NCBI RefSeq assembly: GCF_051401765.1
Contig: NC_135071.1
Coordinates: 17,896,961-17,960,960, forward strand
From: Calliopsis andreniformis
Lineage: Eukaryota; Arthropoda; Insecta; Hymenoptera; Andrenidae
DNA: 64,000 nt
Reading direction: 5' to 3'
The position numbers and the translations under genes are program-made. Positions 19,019 through 32,400 of the stretch are shown piece by piece. The notes below the pieces were generated by a model, which saw nothing but the letters and a program-made list of their open reading frames with translations, searched no databases and had not been told where the DNA came from. Position 1 is the first letter of the stretch. Every line of letters starts with the position of its first letter.

Positions 19019-22000
19019 CACGCTCACAGTCTCTCTGATCGGTGAATTCTGAATTTTGATTGGTACGTGTAAGTTGAACGCGTATTGCGGCAAGGCTTGA
19101 TTTTTTTCTTTACTATTTTAACCCTTTGTTTTACGATCTAAGTGGTTAGCTTCGCCAGAATTGATTTGGTGTTTGGACTGTAGCTTGAGCAAAGATTTGA
19201 TTTGTAATTTGTGGTACAAGTATCAATTATCATCTCCAAGCAAAGGGTTACTTTATAAGTTAGCGTTCATGCTTTCATCCAGAGAATTTTTATTTATTTA
19301 TCTTGCATCTAGTAGTTACTGTTCGTGATTTCTTAGTTGCATTTTTCTAATCAAGTTTACATGTGCTGAAGTTGATAGAATATTTTTTTTTCCTTTAAAA
19401 TAAAGATACGAGAAACGTGGATTCATTGTTAGAGATTCAGATTGTGAACGTGTTAATTTGCAAGCTTTAAAGAGAGTCAATGTTTTCAATACATGGAGTC
19501 ATTTGGAGAGAAATATTTTCCTGAATGAAAACGGAAACTCGTCGAATATGGGATTGAATTTTCTGATTGGAGACAAGCCTGGAATTCTGTTTTCGTAATA
19601 GATATTAGTATTGATGTAACACGCTCCGTTTTCATTCAGCACTCGTTAAATCCTTCTCCAGTGGAATCTCAGAGCAGTTGTGGGATTAGTGCGTCAAAAG
19701 CGAAGGTGAGCAGCGCGTGGAAGTAAAGCGCTCGGGCGGATTGGTATTCTGCACCGATCGCAAAATCAAAAACAGGAGGTATCAGGTTCGAGTGTGTGTT
19801 GCCTCGTTCTTCGGCAGTTCGACCGCGTAGAGTCCTAATAGATATATTATACGTAATGTATTACGCGCGATGCGATACGTAAACACAGCCATAATAAACG
19901 ATGCGCTACTTTAGTTCCCTTCACTGTTGTAAGAGAGTGAAGCCAATCGCACGATATATAATAGCAAGAAGACGGTGGTATATTTGTTGCGTAGCGATAG
20001 TGCATGACCTAGTCATTACCAAAGTAACTTCTCTGTTTTAACGGGAATGGAATTGATTTCCTTTTTATCCATTTCGTATGCACCGTGCCTACATCTCAGA
20101 ACACTGCGGCTTTATCCAACATGTATTCAGAGAGAACGAGAGAACGAACGAGAGAGAGAGATTGAGAGTGTATCTATGTGTGAAAGAGAAGAAGAAACAT
20201 GTGCCTTGTAAGACTGCGTATATGCTCGGTTTATAACTATACGAAATAGGATAAGACGAACGAAGTGGCGTTCGAGAATCCTCAATGTCGAGGAGGACGA
20301 GAGTCCTCTGGGCCAAAAAACAGTTTCCGGTCCACGAAGACCGCGTTATCTTTCGCGGATATTTGCTCTTTCGCCGAGAATATCGCATTTTCGCGTGTGC
20401 CTTAAGAAAGCATTTTGTATCGACGTATCTTTGGGATCGTTTCTTGATGGAAACGCTGCAAAGGTACCAAGCGAATCGGTTCCCCTTTTCGGCTGGAAAA
20501 GAGGAGCTTCAGACGTCTCAACCGAAAGAACTGTATTCAGTGTTCGGTTGCTGCGCGTAATCGAGGAATTTTAAAGATAGTTTCTATATTTTCTATAATA
20601 TCGCATTATTGTGTGTACGTCTCGATACGACGATTTTGAGTGTTTTTTTTACACGGCGAGGAAAGTAAAGGAAGTAAAGTAGTAATCGCTAATTTAAGAG
20701 GAATAACGAACGCAGCGACGGTGAATTCATATATTAATATTTAGAAATATTATTTCGCAATGAAAGATAATATCGTTTTTATGAAGATCTATCTCGTCTA
20801 GTTGAAGTATCCGATTCCTACATTTTTTCTTCTTCGCGTAAAAGTATGAGGAAAGTGCTTTTTGTGCCGCTTGAAGTTTCTGAATGCACTACGATTACGT
20901 TCGACGAACGATTTTAGTGACGAGAGAAATTTTAATCCCGTTGATTATTAAATCGATGCGAAACACTCTTTTCAGAAAGGATATTCTTTATATAGTATTT
21001 CTTGTTTCCAGAACGTTTCTCGAATGATCACTTCTTTGCTAAGACGTTCGAGAGGGAAATGAAACGAATGGTGAAAAATGAAATTGTAATTTTTTGCACT
21101 TCCTTTCTTTTAGTAAATTCAAACGTGAACGCGTTGCGATTATAACGTTTGATTGCAAGTTTGATATTTTTGGTCTTCGACTCATGATTAGTATAGGTGC
21201 CTATAAGACTGAAAAAGAAGGATACTGACGAAACAAATTTTCTTCTCGCGATTTGTTACTTCCTGTTTTTCTCCCCCCCTTTTCTTTACTTCTCTCTTTA
21301 TTTTTCCTTAACTACGCGGATAAAATTGTACATAAAAATATGTTGAGATATTTCAGTGTTCAAACATTTCAGAATTGAGCATTTTTATCGTGGTTGCGTT
21401 GGGATCTTGAAAATTTCTTGCCACGTAAGTTTGCTCGCAGGTATCGGAAGTGATGGGTACCCGAATACCCATTTAATAATCTAAGATTTAAATTTTTAAA
21501 CGATAATGTGTTCTTTGTTATTAATGTAGAGTGACTTGTAACGTGACCGGTGCGATTATTCCCAAAGTTTGAGAGAATATTAACACTGCTAGTTAGAAAT
21601 TAATTGTAAATTATTTAACATGGAATAAAATAACAATGTACATTATAATTAGACATAAAGATGTTTATTTGTAATAATTAATGCAGAATATGAATGCAAC
21701 CTGATTCGAATTTGTTATTTTTATGTAGTTCATTGTCTCTCTTTTTATTTAGTAACTTTTACTTGAAAGATTCAATTTATTTCAGTATTTAAAACTATAT
21801 CGACTTTTTCTGTCAAATATTCAAATAGTGCTGGCGCCATTTTCAGATTTTCTGATTTGAATAGAGGTTTAGATACCTGGGACCCGTCGGTACAGTGATA
21901 ATGCCCTCCCTGGGATGTGCCTTGAATCGTATTAAATTTGAAATTCTTATGTGAACTACTAGATCATTATGTATAGCAGATGCTTGTTGTGTAGGCAAAA

Positions 22001-22420
22001 AGGGAAGATATTTTTATGTATACGAATCCCTATTTTTTATCACCCATTGTTTTGCTACATTTATTAACTTTGCTTGAGAAATCTTGTATGATAAGAAAGT
22101 TTCAAGATCCGTACAGTTCTGTGGTCCTTTGAAAACCACAGCGAAATTCTTGATAAACCATAGTTAACGTTAACATCTTTTGACTTGTTCCACTGAAAAT
22201 CTGTATCTTGTTAAAAAAATAAGATTGTTACTTCTGCAGACGTATAAGAGCTTCAAAAACGAGACTATCTAAATGAAGTAGAATGCCAAAGCGTTAGAAG
22301 ACCGCACACTACAATTTGTAATAACGAATATGTTTTAATATAATTTAGTGTATTTATTTGTTCTCTTCTCTGTCGTGTTAATTATCTATTTTGTGTGCAG
22401 GGTGAATCTTCTATCTCTTT
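19019..22420 (+). other. 3'UTR and 3' flank of angiomotin
   Basis: No further coding exon. AATAAA occurs at 19399-19404, 19893-19898 and 21624-21629, so several 3' ends are possible. A (GA)-rich tract sits at about 20130-20168. A 91-codon plus-strand frame at 20285 has no recognisable features and is treated as chance. Confidence 0.5.
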
Positions 22421-22421
22421 G

Positions 22422-22497
22422 CTTTTCTGATTGTCACAGAAGGCAACGTTTCAAGCAGATTCCTTTTTAAACGCGTCTTCTGTGACGATTAAAAAGG
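22422..22497 (+). ncRNA. Candidate hairpin RNA
   Basis: Arms 22422-22451 and 22469-22497 pair around a loop of about 17 nt. The core TCACAGAAG/CTTCTGTGA is perfect and extends through AACG/CGTT near the loop and A/T pairs outward. Size and shape resemble a pre-miRNA. I do not recognise the arm sequence as a known miRNA. Confidence 0.35.
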
Positions 22498-24534
22498 GCT
22501 CAAAAGGCTCGAATATTGTTAAAAGAATCACCTTGTGTACAGGTGTTGTTTGAGGTACGGTACGTACGTGACTCGAGATAGACAGCTTAAGAATATTGGT
22601 GCGTAATGTTGTATTATGTTGCTCAAATGCAATAAGAATGATTTATTCAAAAATATTTGAATTTTTAAATTAAATTGAATATCCAAACGTTTTAATTTGT
22701 AAATATTTTTGATTTTCTTTAATCACTCCATTTTTGCAGCTCTTCAAAAGTTATTTCTCACTTTAGAGCTATTAAAAATTTATTGAGTTATTTTCTTAGT
22801 ATGTCGTTCTTATTGTAAACGAGCGACATGTAGGTACATTTATCACGCTAAACATGTATTTTTTAATGAAGCCAAGTAAAAGATCTTCCATTGAAATTAT
22901 TCAAAGCTTCTCGATAGAGGATCTTTGTTTTTTAAATGTTCAAATCTTATCCGACATCCTGTATATATACTATATAATATAATATACATAACGTGCTTAA
23001 TTTATTGTTCAATTTTTTCCTGACTCAAATAGTTTGTAATCATACGAATTTATAAAGCTACAGTTTACCTCACTATTTTCTATTTTTTGTTAAATTTTAA
23101 CGGACTTGCTTTCGTTTCGAAACACTGCCTGTAGGTTTGTTTATGTTGGGGGCTAATATTCCCAGAAATAAACATCTGTTTGAATTTTCACCAACTTTTA
23201 GAGGTCAAGTTACGAGACTTTTTAAATGTTACAAGAATTTCTACCGCGGTAATAACTTAGAATTTTCACAAGTAGTAATACAAAATTTAGCAAGTTTTAA
23301 TGTTTTATTTGTTAATTGTCTTAATTGTTAAAAAGCTCTATTATTCTATTTCGAACTGTTCTAAATACTATGAATTATTTTTTTCGACCGTAAATAATTG
23401 TATAAATAATGCATAAATAAGTGTGTAAATAATGCAATAAGCAGAAGAGTAATTTATCCTTTAAAATTCAAAGATATTAATTCAAGCTAAACGTCTGTTT
23501 ATTAAACCCTGCACAAGTGCACAACAGATGTCGAATTAACGTGCATACAGGGTGTCCCAAAATTATGCGTGCTACTCTACTGAAGATTTCCAAACAGTAT
23601 AAAATATTGGAATATTTGTATAAAACGTTGTTTTATTCTAACAAGATTCCCTTTTCTGTGCCAAATTCCTTAATTGATAATAAAATATATTCATGATCAT
23701 AAGATTACTGTAAAAGTAATATAAATGATAACAGACCTTGTAGTAGTATTGCTTGCAGTGGTTTCCAACATCCAGCTGAATATTTTACAGTCTCAGTTCT
23801 TTTTGTAATTTCTCTTGTTTCAGTGTGTATTCTTTATTCCAAATATCTAAAACATGAGATTAAGAAATATTAAAAAAATGTATCAATTTTCTTCAGGACA
23901 GAGAGTCCATCAAATTTCGGTTGAAGTACATTTTTATAGGGCGTGTTTATAAAATTAATACCTCACAAAAGTATAAAAAGAAGAATTCAAAAGAGTATCA
24001 CGACAGTAGTTAAGAGTTAAAACAAGTTTTACTACATTCTCGCAGAAACTTACACCGTAACTACCATTATTAGCCTAAAGGGAGGTAGCCCACATTCAGG
24101 CTACCTTGACCTCGGCCCTTTAATACTTAAATCTCGTAAACTTCATTTAAATCGAATTCTTCTTAAAAGAGAAGCCTCAAAATTAAAGAGAATAATCAAC
24201 CTCCATCATTTGGAACCTTTTCTGCATTGATGTCTTAACCCACAAACAATGTGGGTAACAAGCCACAAATACAGTTCATATACCCATACCATGAATCCTA
24301 ATCAACTCAAAATTCGAGTTTTTGTGTGTTAACACACCAATGTAAAATAGAGTCCATTTACGCAACATCAAATCCCAGAACCTCAAGTAAGGTCCATTTA
24401 CGCAATCAACGAGTTCCGACGAAACACGTATCGATAGTGTTTTATAATCTGTAATTGTGTATTTGTGATTTTTCGCCAGTATCTATAATATTTTCTCGGC
24501 TCGTGCTCGGCTCATCGATTGCATAAATAGCCTC
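22498..24534. other. Intergenic, repeat-derived pieces
   Basis: No gene recognised. It contains two inverted copies of a GACAYCCTGTAT motif at 22951-22968 and 23541-23556, and a short direct repeat (GTGTAAATAATGC) near 23430. Confidence 0.4.
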
Positions 24535-24774
24535 TAACCCCTTGCCACACTTTGACGAGTCTAACTCGTGCCCTTTTTACAGGTACCTTCGCTGCCGATT
24601 ACGCAGTAACACGTGATGAGGATACTTCGCAAGTAACCGCTCACGCACCATCGCGTGAGAGACCTATATTCGTCCAATACAAGCTCTGTTCTCGGCAGTC
24701 TGCGATACTCACACGTTCCAGATCGGCAGCGAAGCCAATAACATTCCGAAAGAAAATTGCGCAGGAAGGGGTTA
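24535..24774. mobile_element. Candidate 240-bp MITE with TAACCCCTT ends
   Basis: The left end TAACCCCTTGCC and the right end, read as its reverse complement TTAACCCCTTCCTGC, form terminal inverted repeats about 240 bp apart. Near the left end is a palindrome, ACGAGTCTAACTCGT. A plus-strand frame spans most of it but has no homology that I recognise. TTAA at the right edge would fit a piggyBac-type target site, but the left edge is CTAA. Confidence 0.35.
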
Positions 24775-24989
24775 ATAATTGAAGACTCCAAGATTTATAC
24801 GAGCGCATAGAACAGTCTGCTCTCCTTCGACCCAGGAATTCAAATTCGACCACCCAATTCCTTTCTAATAAATATTTGAAACGCGAAACTCAAAAAACGG
24901 CGTCCCTCAGAATATTAAAAACGGGTTAAGTTCATATACCTACGGCACGAATCCTAATCCCTCTTCCCAGCCTCCAGAAGCATAATCGT

Positions 24990-26358
24990 CGTAAGAGTGG
25001 CCTTGAACGTACTCGATCTCCCACGAGCGCGTCCGCGGCATCTTGACGACGTTTTCCGTCGATTTTCCGCATCTGCGTTGCCTTCTCATTCCCATCGTGT
25101 CAAGTGGTTTGCGTGCGCACTGCGCTCGGCCGCCGCTGGGGGTTGGGAGGCGCAGTGGGGCTGCTGGTCGCCCGTACGCGCCGCTCGTGCGCGCTCGGCC
25201 CGCGTCGGCAATCTCCGTGGATCTCTGCGGGGGCAGAGGCCTCCTTCCCTTCCGAGCGATTCCGCCAGTGTTCACACTCCCGCGTAGGTGTGCGCCGGTA
25301 CGTGCCGCTTCTATCTCTGGCTCGCGCGACCGTTCGCCGAGGGGTTACGCGCTCCGTAACCGCAGCAAGTCCTCCCTTAGACGTGTGTGACCCGCGAGAC
25401 GCGCGCCTCTAACCTCCACGAGCGACGACGAGTGTCACGTGCGAGGTACGCCGCGTCACGTCGCCCGTCGGATGATCGACAGGGGTGAAACACGAGGCGG
25501 AGTGCATGGGGACCGGTGTGGAAGACGGACGATCGCTGAGGGTGTCCGCCAACGACGTTGCAACGTTCCCTCCGATGGAATAGCTCCATCCTGTGGAGCG
25601 AGGGCCACGTCGAGCGAGTCCGCGAAGTGTTGCCCGCGTCCCTTGACAGAGTTCACCTGTTAACGACTCGCGGCCAGTGCTCGATAGATCGATCGCCTGT
25701 GATCGTGAACTTGTGCTTGCCCTCTGGAGCTACGTGTTGGATATGGATACGCGCTTCGGTTCGTGCTGAAACTGGATAGTGTGGAAACGAGGAGTGCTCG
25801 GGGCAGCGTGGAGACCAGATGCTGGAGAGAGTCGAGGCGAGGTGACGTACGGAAATCGCGCCTGTGGACCGCGTTCGAGAGTTTGCGTTCGATTATCGAA
25901 AGCAATTTGCCGCTTCGTTTCGATTATCGAAATCGGTGCTCGTTGAGGGTGACTGTCGGTCGTGGTTACGCGGCACGCGATCGTTTCACGATTTTCTGAG
26001 GGTGTTCTTTTCGAAGAAAGTGAGCCTGATTGGTACAGTCTCGCGCGGGGGAGGCTGGGGATTGAGGTTAAGGGAGAATCGTGTTTTTTTTTTTCTACGT
26101 GATTGAAGATCGGTAGCTTTTCGCGAGGAACGCGGAGGAACGTTGAACCCGCGATCGTTTGGTAGTGGGAGTCGGATTCGAATGTTGGTTTCGCGTCGCG
26201 AGTGACGTCGCAGCCGTGATCTTGGACTGGCGACGGTTTTTTGCCTCTCCGTCGGGCACGAGGATCCGCCGAGCTTATATGCGAGTGGACTCTTGTGTTT
26301 ACGCACGTTGCTTCGCGTGTGATCATCTATGTACCTGTAGCGGACTATCGAGAGAACC
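24990..26358 (+). promoter_or_regulatory. CpG-rich promoter and 5'UTR
   Basis: About 1.3 kb of GC- and CpG-rich DNA in an otherwise AT-rich setting, directly upstream of the signal-peptide exon. It includes GTGCGCACTGCGC, close to an NRF-1 type site, near 25111. Long open frames appear on both strands (for example minus 26326-25730) but lack protein-like composition and are explained by high GC. The TSS cannot be fixed. Confidence 0.6.
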
Positions 26359-26440
26359 ATGAAGGACTACGGAATGACGCCTTCGACGACTCGACTGATC
26401 CTGTTTTTCGCCGTCTTCGCTGCGACATCCCCCGTTAAAG
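26359..26440 (+). CDS. First coding exon of a secreted or membrane protein (signal peptide)
   Basis: ATG in a good context (AACCATGA) opens 27 codons plus one base. A short polar start, MKDYGMTPSTTR, is followed by the hydrophobic core LILFFAVFAAT and a plausible cleavage region, SPVK. The exon ends AAAG before GTAAGC, a consensus donor in phase 1. This is the usual architecture of a signal-peptide exon followed by a long first intron, as in many neural adhesion or receptor genes of insects. The rest of the protein was not found in the window, so the family is unknown. Confidence 0.7.
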
Positions 26441-29400
26441 GTAAGCGATTTTTTATTTGCTTCTTCTTCGTAAACTAGCCTGTTTCTCATCTGAGAAGTT
26501 TAGTCACTACTTCTGGCTAAATCGTCGCGTTCAGACCATGGAATTCTTTGCTATGAGCGGTGACTGTTTTGGCGCGAAATTTGAAATTTTTGAGAAACGA
26601 CTCGGAGCGAGTAATGACAATAATTTTGATGAATTGTTAGTTAATGTTGCTGGGAAAATACTTTGAACACTTCTTGAAACTGTTTTTGGGTGTTTTGAGA
26701 TTGGTAGGGTTGGCTAAATTCTTTTGTATAATTGGGGCCACTTGCGGCGGGAAATTTAAAATTTCCGATGATTATTCTAGAGCTGGGAAATCGATAATTT
26801 ATTCATGGTGCGAAATTCAAATTTTTTAATACAGTACTGTGCTTAAATTGCACGATTTCTAATAAAATATTCATTATCCTTTTTTCGTGTTCTTGTGTAC
26901 TAATAATGTATACTCCAAAATTTATGGCATAAATAACTATATTATCAATATCAATCGCAAATAAATCGGTGCATTGGTTTCTCAGCGCGAAATACGAAAT
27001 TTCTAATAAAGCACTTGGTCAAAATAATTGAATTGATTTGAGCGGTAAAATGCTCCAAAAATTACTGTTAGGGTATTCGAGATTTTGCGTACAGTTCGAA
27101 ACGATTCGTTAATTTTTAATAAATCGACCGCGAGATTTTAAATCAAGTTCCCAATGGGTTCTCGTACAGAAATTATTGTTTCCTCCTCAGTCAGAAATAG
27201 AATATTCTGTCTCCACATCGTTGTTCCATCAATCTAAATATCAATCGCTCTTGCTACTCCGTCCCTGAACAAAACACACTTTCAAACACTTGCAAGTAGC
27301 TTTTTTCTTGCGACAAACGTTTACCCGACTGAGAGACATTCTCACTCGTAAATGTCCTACTTCCTCGTCGAAGCAGCGAGTTTGTTGATTTATGGACCTG
27401 GCCGTTTCCATCCATTGACTTCCGTTTGAGTTATATCTATTGGTCAACGTTTATAGAAAAAGTGACTTGAGCGAAAACAGCGAATAAATTTCTTTCGACG
27501 TACACAGAGTCTATGAATAAAAGTTGATTCTATACCAAGGAAAAAAATTCCCTGTCTCCATTATCTCGTTTCTTGCTTGAACTTTTCGAGTAGCTTGTTT
27601 GAAGGATATAATCGATGGGATAGATGCAAGTTTATTTGAAGGAAAAGGAACTAGCGGATTCCTCGGTCAATTCGCGACATTCTGTGTTCGCTCGTGTATG
27701 TCGTACCAATCCAATTTGCTGTGACTATGGTAAACTGTTCCCACGTTTCTCGCTGCGCGTTGCGATTCATGGGTGAGAGGGCCACGAAATATGAGAATCG
27801 AAGGAGAATCAGAGCGTTTATGGTCAGACGCGCTTGAAACCGATGCTACTGGGACGTCACCCTTCTGCGCAACTTCGCATGGATGTATTCTAAGAATTCC
27901 TTCCGGTTACAAATTCTTCGATCGATGAAAACTTTAGAACCGTGCACGAATGCAGTCGCGACACGATCGACCTTCTTTCTTATCCTCTTCTCGTGTTGAT
28001 ATTGGATTGCTTCCACGGTACTACCTCTTTTATTATTCATCATTTCTAAGAGAGCATTGTGGGTCCAAGTATTGAGTTATCATCAAGATATTAAAACCTT
28101 CGTAATGTTTCCAGCGTAATATTGCATCGAATTGAAAAATATTTGCGTCTATACTTTTATACAATTTATTCTCTTCTCAAGGAAAATCAGCCCCAAGTAG
28201 CTTCTAAAATTATCTCGAAATAATTTTTCAATTCGAGTGCACAGCAACTCCGTTGCTCTGCTCATTTTCTAATCGCAGAAGAATAAAATGCTCCTTCGAC
28301 CCCACGAGCTTCCACCAACCACGATAACATCGATATAAATCGAAGTGCTTTCGCGTCGCCCTGTGCACGAGAAAAAGGGGTTGGGAGAGAGGGGGCGAGA
28401 AATAAGTAAAACAAGAGGGGAAACTAGACAGGGAGACTTTCGTTCAGAAAAAGAGAAGCAAGAAGATAGCTGCTCGAAGTTCTGTCGAAGAAAGGGGTGG
28501 GAAGGGGTGGGTATCCACGGTTATCAAACCGTTCACCTCACCTCTCGGAGTAATTATTTTTTCCTGGGAGGCCGCTTCGAGGACCAATTAGAAGACGAGA
28601 CGGCTCCGAGCAAGCGTAAACAGCGTCCTCGAGTCGGGCGACCATGAACGACTCGAACCTGGATCTTAACGAGAAGAACACACGTCTGCGATTTCGCGGG
28701 AAAATGAATCGAAAAGGAAGCCATGGAATCGCTCGTCGACCGATCGTTCGTAAACGAAATCGCGATCATCTCGCTGGGGATGTGGTCTAGCTTTATCGCT
28801 GCAACCCTTTCTTCCTCAGCTTTTTCCCACCCCCCTCTCCACCCTTGTTTGCATACATTATACGCGAGAGATTTGGCCGTTTATTGCGCGTTGCGGCGGC
28901 TGAATCTCTTTAAAATTTCATCGCTCGGCAACGAATAGCACGCGGATATAATTCATCACGCTTTATATGGGGTGTTTCGTGGGTGGTTACGTCGGCGATC
29001 GCGATCTTCCTGGCCAGCTTCTTTATTCACTGTGCACGCGGGGCCTCGTCGCGGGAAAAAGTGTGGGAAAAGTGGAGGAAGCGTGTCTGCGATGTTACGT
29101 TAGCTTTCTGTAAATGATATTTTTTGCTCCTGTGTCTGTGTGGATTTTAGATGGTTTTGATTGTTGGTCTGATGGAGATAATACTGTTCTCTTATGGGAG
29201 GAGCTTGTTTTGAAATTTCAGAGTGATTCACGGGTTTGTATGCTTGCCTTTCTTCGAGATTTATTTCAAGATTCATTTCATATCACATTTTCATTCTTCG
29301 TTTAAGATATAGTAAATGAAATTATTCATTAAAATAATCATTCCTTAAGTTTTATGGGAAATAATTATTTTACTGAAACTCTCTCACTTTCTATTCTCTC

Positions 29401-32400
29401 GAAACTCACATTCCTAGGTGTTCATGCAATCTTCTATTGCTAAAAATGCAAACTCGTACAGATTTTTGAGTAAAATATTTCTATCTATTTTGAAAAATTT
29501 GTTCGGTTCAGTAAAAATTGTACACGAGACCTCTCTGAAACAGGATCTCTAAAGTGCTTAATAAAAATTGCCTCTGCCCCCATGGTCCACACCCGAAAAA
29601 AGGAAAAACAAAGAGAGATCACGGCTTCGGTAATTATTTCCCGACCGATTTGGCGTTCATCACAGAACACCCGTGTGTTTAATCGTCGAATCGAATCGTT
29701 AATCGGCTCCCATAAATTTTCCACTCCTCTCTCGTTGTCGACGATGGTCGAAAAATCACTGATCCACTTGCACGCACCGCGTGACTGCGAAAAAGTTCGA
29801 TTCGCAACAGTAGTTCTCGCGAAGGTTTTTAATCGAGTTTCATCCTTCGTAATCTGCTTAACGAATTTCGCCATTTTTGCCCCCACTCCTGCTGGAAGCT
29901 CGGAGATAGACTGAATTCCGTGGCGCATCTTCAGCTGAACGGGGTGCGAGGGGGTGGAAATCACAATTCCTGCGTGAAATTCTCTGACCCGGATACGGAG
30001 CAGAGACGATGTAATTCAGAAATGAGATTTTCATCCGGTCTTTTTCCTTTTCCCTGCTTCTTTTTTTTCGCCGACTGATTCGACGATTTTTATATCTGCC
30101 TCGATTCCTCGGGACGTCGAATTAACGCCAGGGCATTCTGATTTCCACCATCGCGAGGATCCGTATTAATCACAGCCGCCCAGGACACTGGCGAAATTGC
30201 CTGTGGTCTTTGAGATTTGTAAAGGAATAGTCGAGTTAATTAAGGGGAAAATTGCGGGAAAATTGTTGGTGCAATTTGACGGCTATGCTATTTTAGGAGC
30301 ACCGAGGTGGGAAATTTCTTTTGTGAAGTGTTGAGGAGTTTGGATTTTCAGTGACCATGGAATATTGTAATTCATTCTTTTCTTTGGGGAGTGAAGAATA
30401 GTATCAGTATTTTATCTATGCTTTGAGTATTTTGGAATTGATTAAGTTTAAGGAGTCTTCAGAAAATATCACGAATGTTTGTAGAATCTTGTGTCGTTTA
30501 TTTGAATCTTCACGTCTTGTAGTAAGAGTGTTGCAAATACTAATGCAGTAGGTGTATTGCATTATGTTAAATGGTAAACAGTTTGTCACGCTAGTATTTA
30601 ACTTTTCCATCAAATTGACATTGATATTAATTTTCTTGACTGTTTGTACTCCTGGTCACACTGTTTCTGTGAGTATAATTTCCCTCCGGAGGGTAATGTT
30701 ATTATAACGATTGTTTGCCCGCTCGCGCAAGCAATATTTGCGCAATAATAATAAAATAAAACGGAATTACAGTACAAACACATCTAAACAATTTATTTGA
30801 TTTATGTGGCAATCTGCGTTCCCTGTAGCATTCAGGTGCAATCCCATTAAATGATCTTTTTTGTTTATTTTATTTCCTAAAAAGTTCGCCAGTTGTCAAA
30901 GAGTATCGAGACTGTAACTCGATACACATTTCTCTGCTGGACATGTCGAAATGGATATTCAATTGTAGAGTCATCAAAAACCGATATTCAATTTTGCGAC
31001 ACTCTTCGTTGCAACTTCTGCTGCAGAGGAAACATTAGATCAGATACTTCATTCTTTTCTAAATCCACAGGATTTCTCCACGTAAATTTCCTTTCGTTAT
31101 CGTTAATAATCTCTTCCATAATTAGAAACCAGCTATTTCTATCTTTGAGATATTTTCTGAGAACATAAATTGCGTCTTCTAGATTTTATTATAATCCAGA
31201 TAATTGAATTCAATTTTTTACGAAAACGTGGCTGAAGTCGTTTCGCCGTGACAACAGATGTAATTAAGCCGCGATATTTATCTCGACCTCGAATCGAAAA
31301 GACACATGCTCGTATTTACGCCTTTTCCTTTCACCGCTCAGAGGATCAGCCTTAATCGTAGCACCTGTTTTCGAGGGAACGCTTGGAAACGCCGCGCATG
31401 CGTGTCTTGCCGCGAAGAATATTAATTACGAAACTGGCCTTCGTTTAGGCGTCAATTACTGCTGCAGTTCAACACAGGAATCGAGTGTTTGCGAACAAAG
31501 TGGCGATCATCTCGACGAAGGTAAACGATGTATCGCGATTTTCGCGGCGCGTCGAATGTTTTAGTACCCCTAGACCCACGATGGACCATTTGCCGATCGT
31601 TCATCGATCTCGAAGCGTTTTCCAGCGATGATCGTGAAAGCTGAGCCAGCTCTTTTCTGTTTCGTTTTTTTTCTTCTTTTTTTTTCGTGAATCGCGACTC
31701 GATATAAACAGCATCGAGTGTTCTCTGTTAACAGCGATCGAATTGCCTAGCACTTGCTTTTGGTCGTTGGTTTTATTCGGGAGAGTGCCTGAGTGTTGAC
31801 CATGAGGGGGGATACCAAACGATTTAGAGTGGGAAAATGTGGCCCTCTGTGTATTCGCTTGGACGATTGATAGGGATTATTGAAGGAGAAAAAATTAATT
31901 ATATATGGATCATCAATAAAATCGGGAGTTGTATTTTAGCTTTGACTAGTGTGGTGTAGGTCACAGGGTTTATAGTAACTTTTAATATTTCATAGGAGTA
32001 ATATTCATGAATGATTTACAGGAATTAATACAATGAAATTGTGAATTTTTTATATGCTACTATAAATTATTCTTTTTTCATTGCAGAACTCGAGTAATGA
32101 AATTAGAATCATGTTACGATACTGATGTCACACTAGTCGAGGGTTATGGTTTTGTGTAATATAGAAATCTGGGGAGTAGGGAAAATATTGTATTATTCAG
32201 AGACTCTGAAGTCGTTGCAGAGGTTTCGTAGACAGGACCATATGTATCATGGTGATTAGATTTGCAGAGATCGAGGGATCGACCGATGATAAATTGCGAT
32301 CAGAGCGTGTTCGAAAAGTGCAGTGTGTAGAGTGTGAAAGGCATTCGATGAATAGTCGATCGGGAACCGTACAATTGTTACAATATTTGCATGAAACGCC

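Noticed and set aside
20285..20560. 91-codon frame in the angiomotin 3' flank
   Set aside because: No motif, lies in the 3'UTR, and composition is typical of local GC-rich DNA.
25730..26326. Minus-strand frame of 198 codons opposite the 5'UTR
   Set aside because: Arg/Ser/Pro-rich composition caused by CpG-rich DNA, antisense to a better supported exon, with no motif.
30642..30782. Candidate 140-bp MITE with TGTTTGTACT ends
   Set aside because: Only 10 bp of inverted repeat and no target duplication. Too weak to call, although the internal CCCTCCGGAGGG palindrome is notable.
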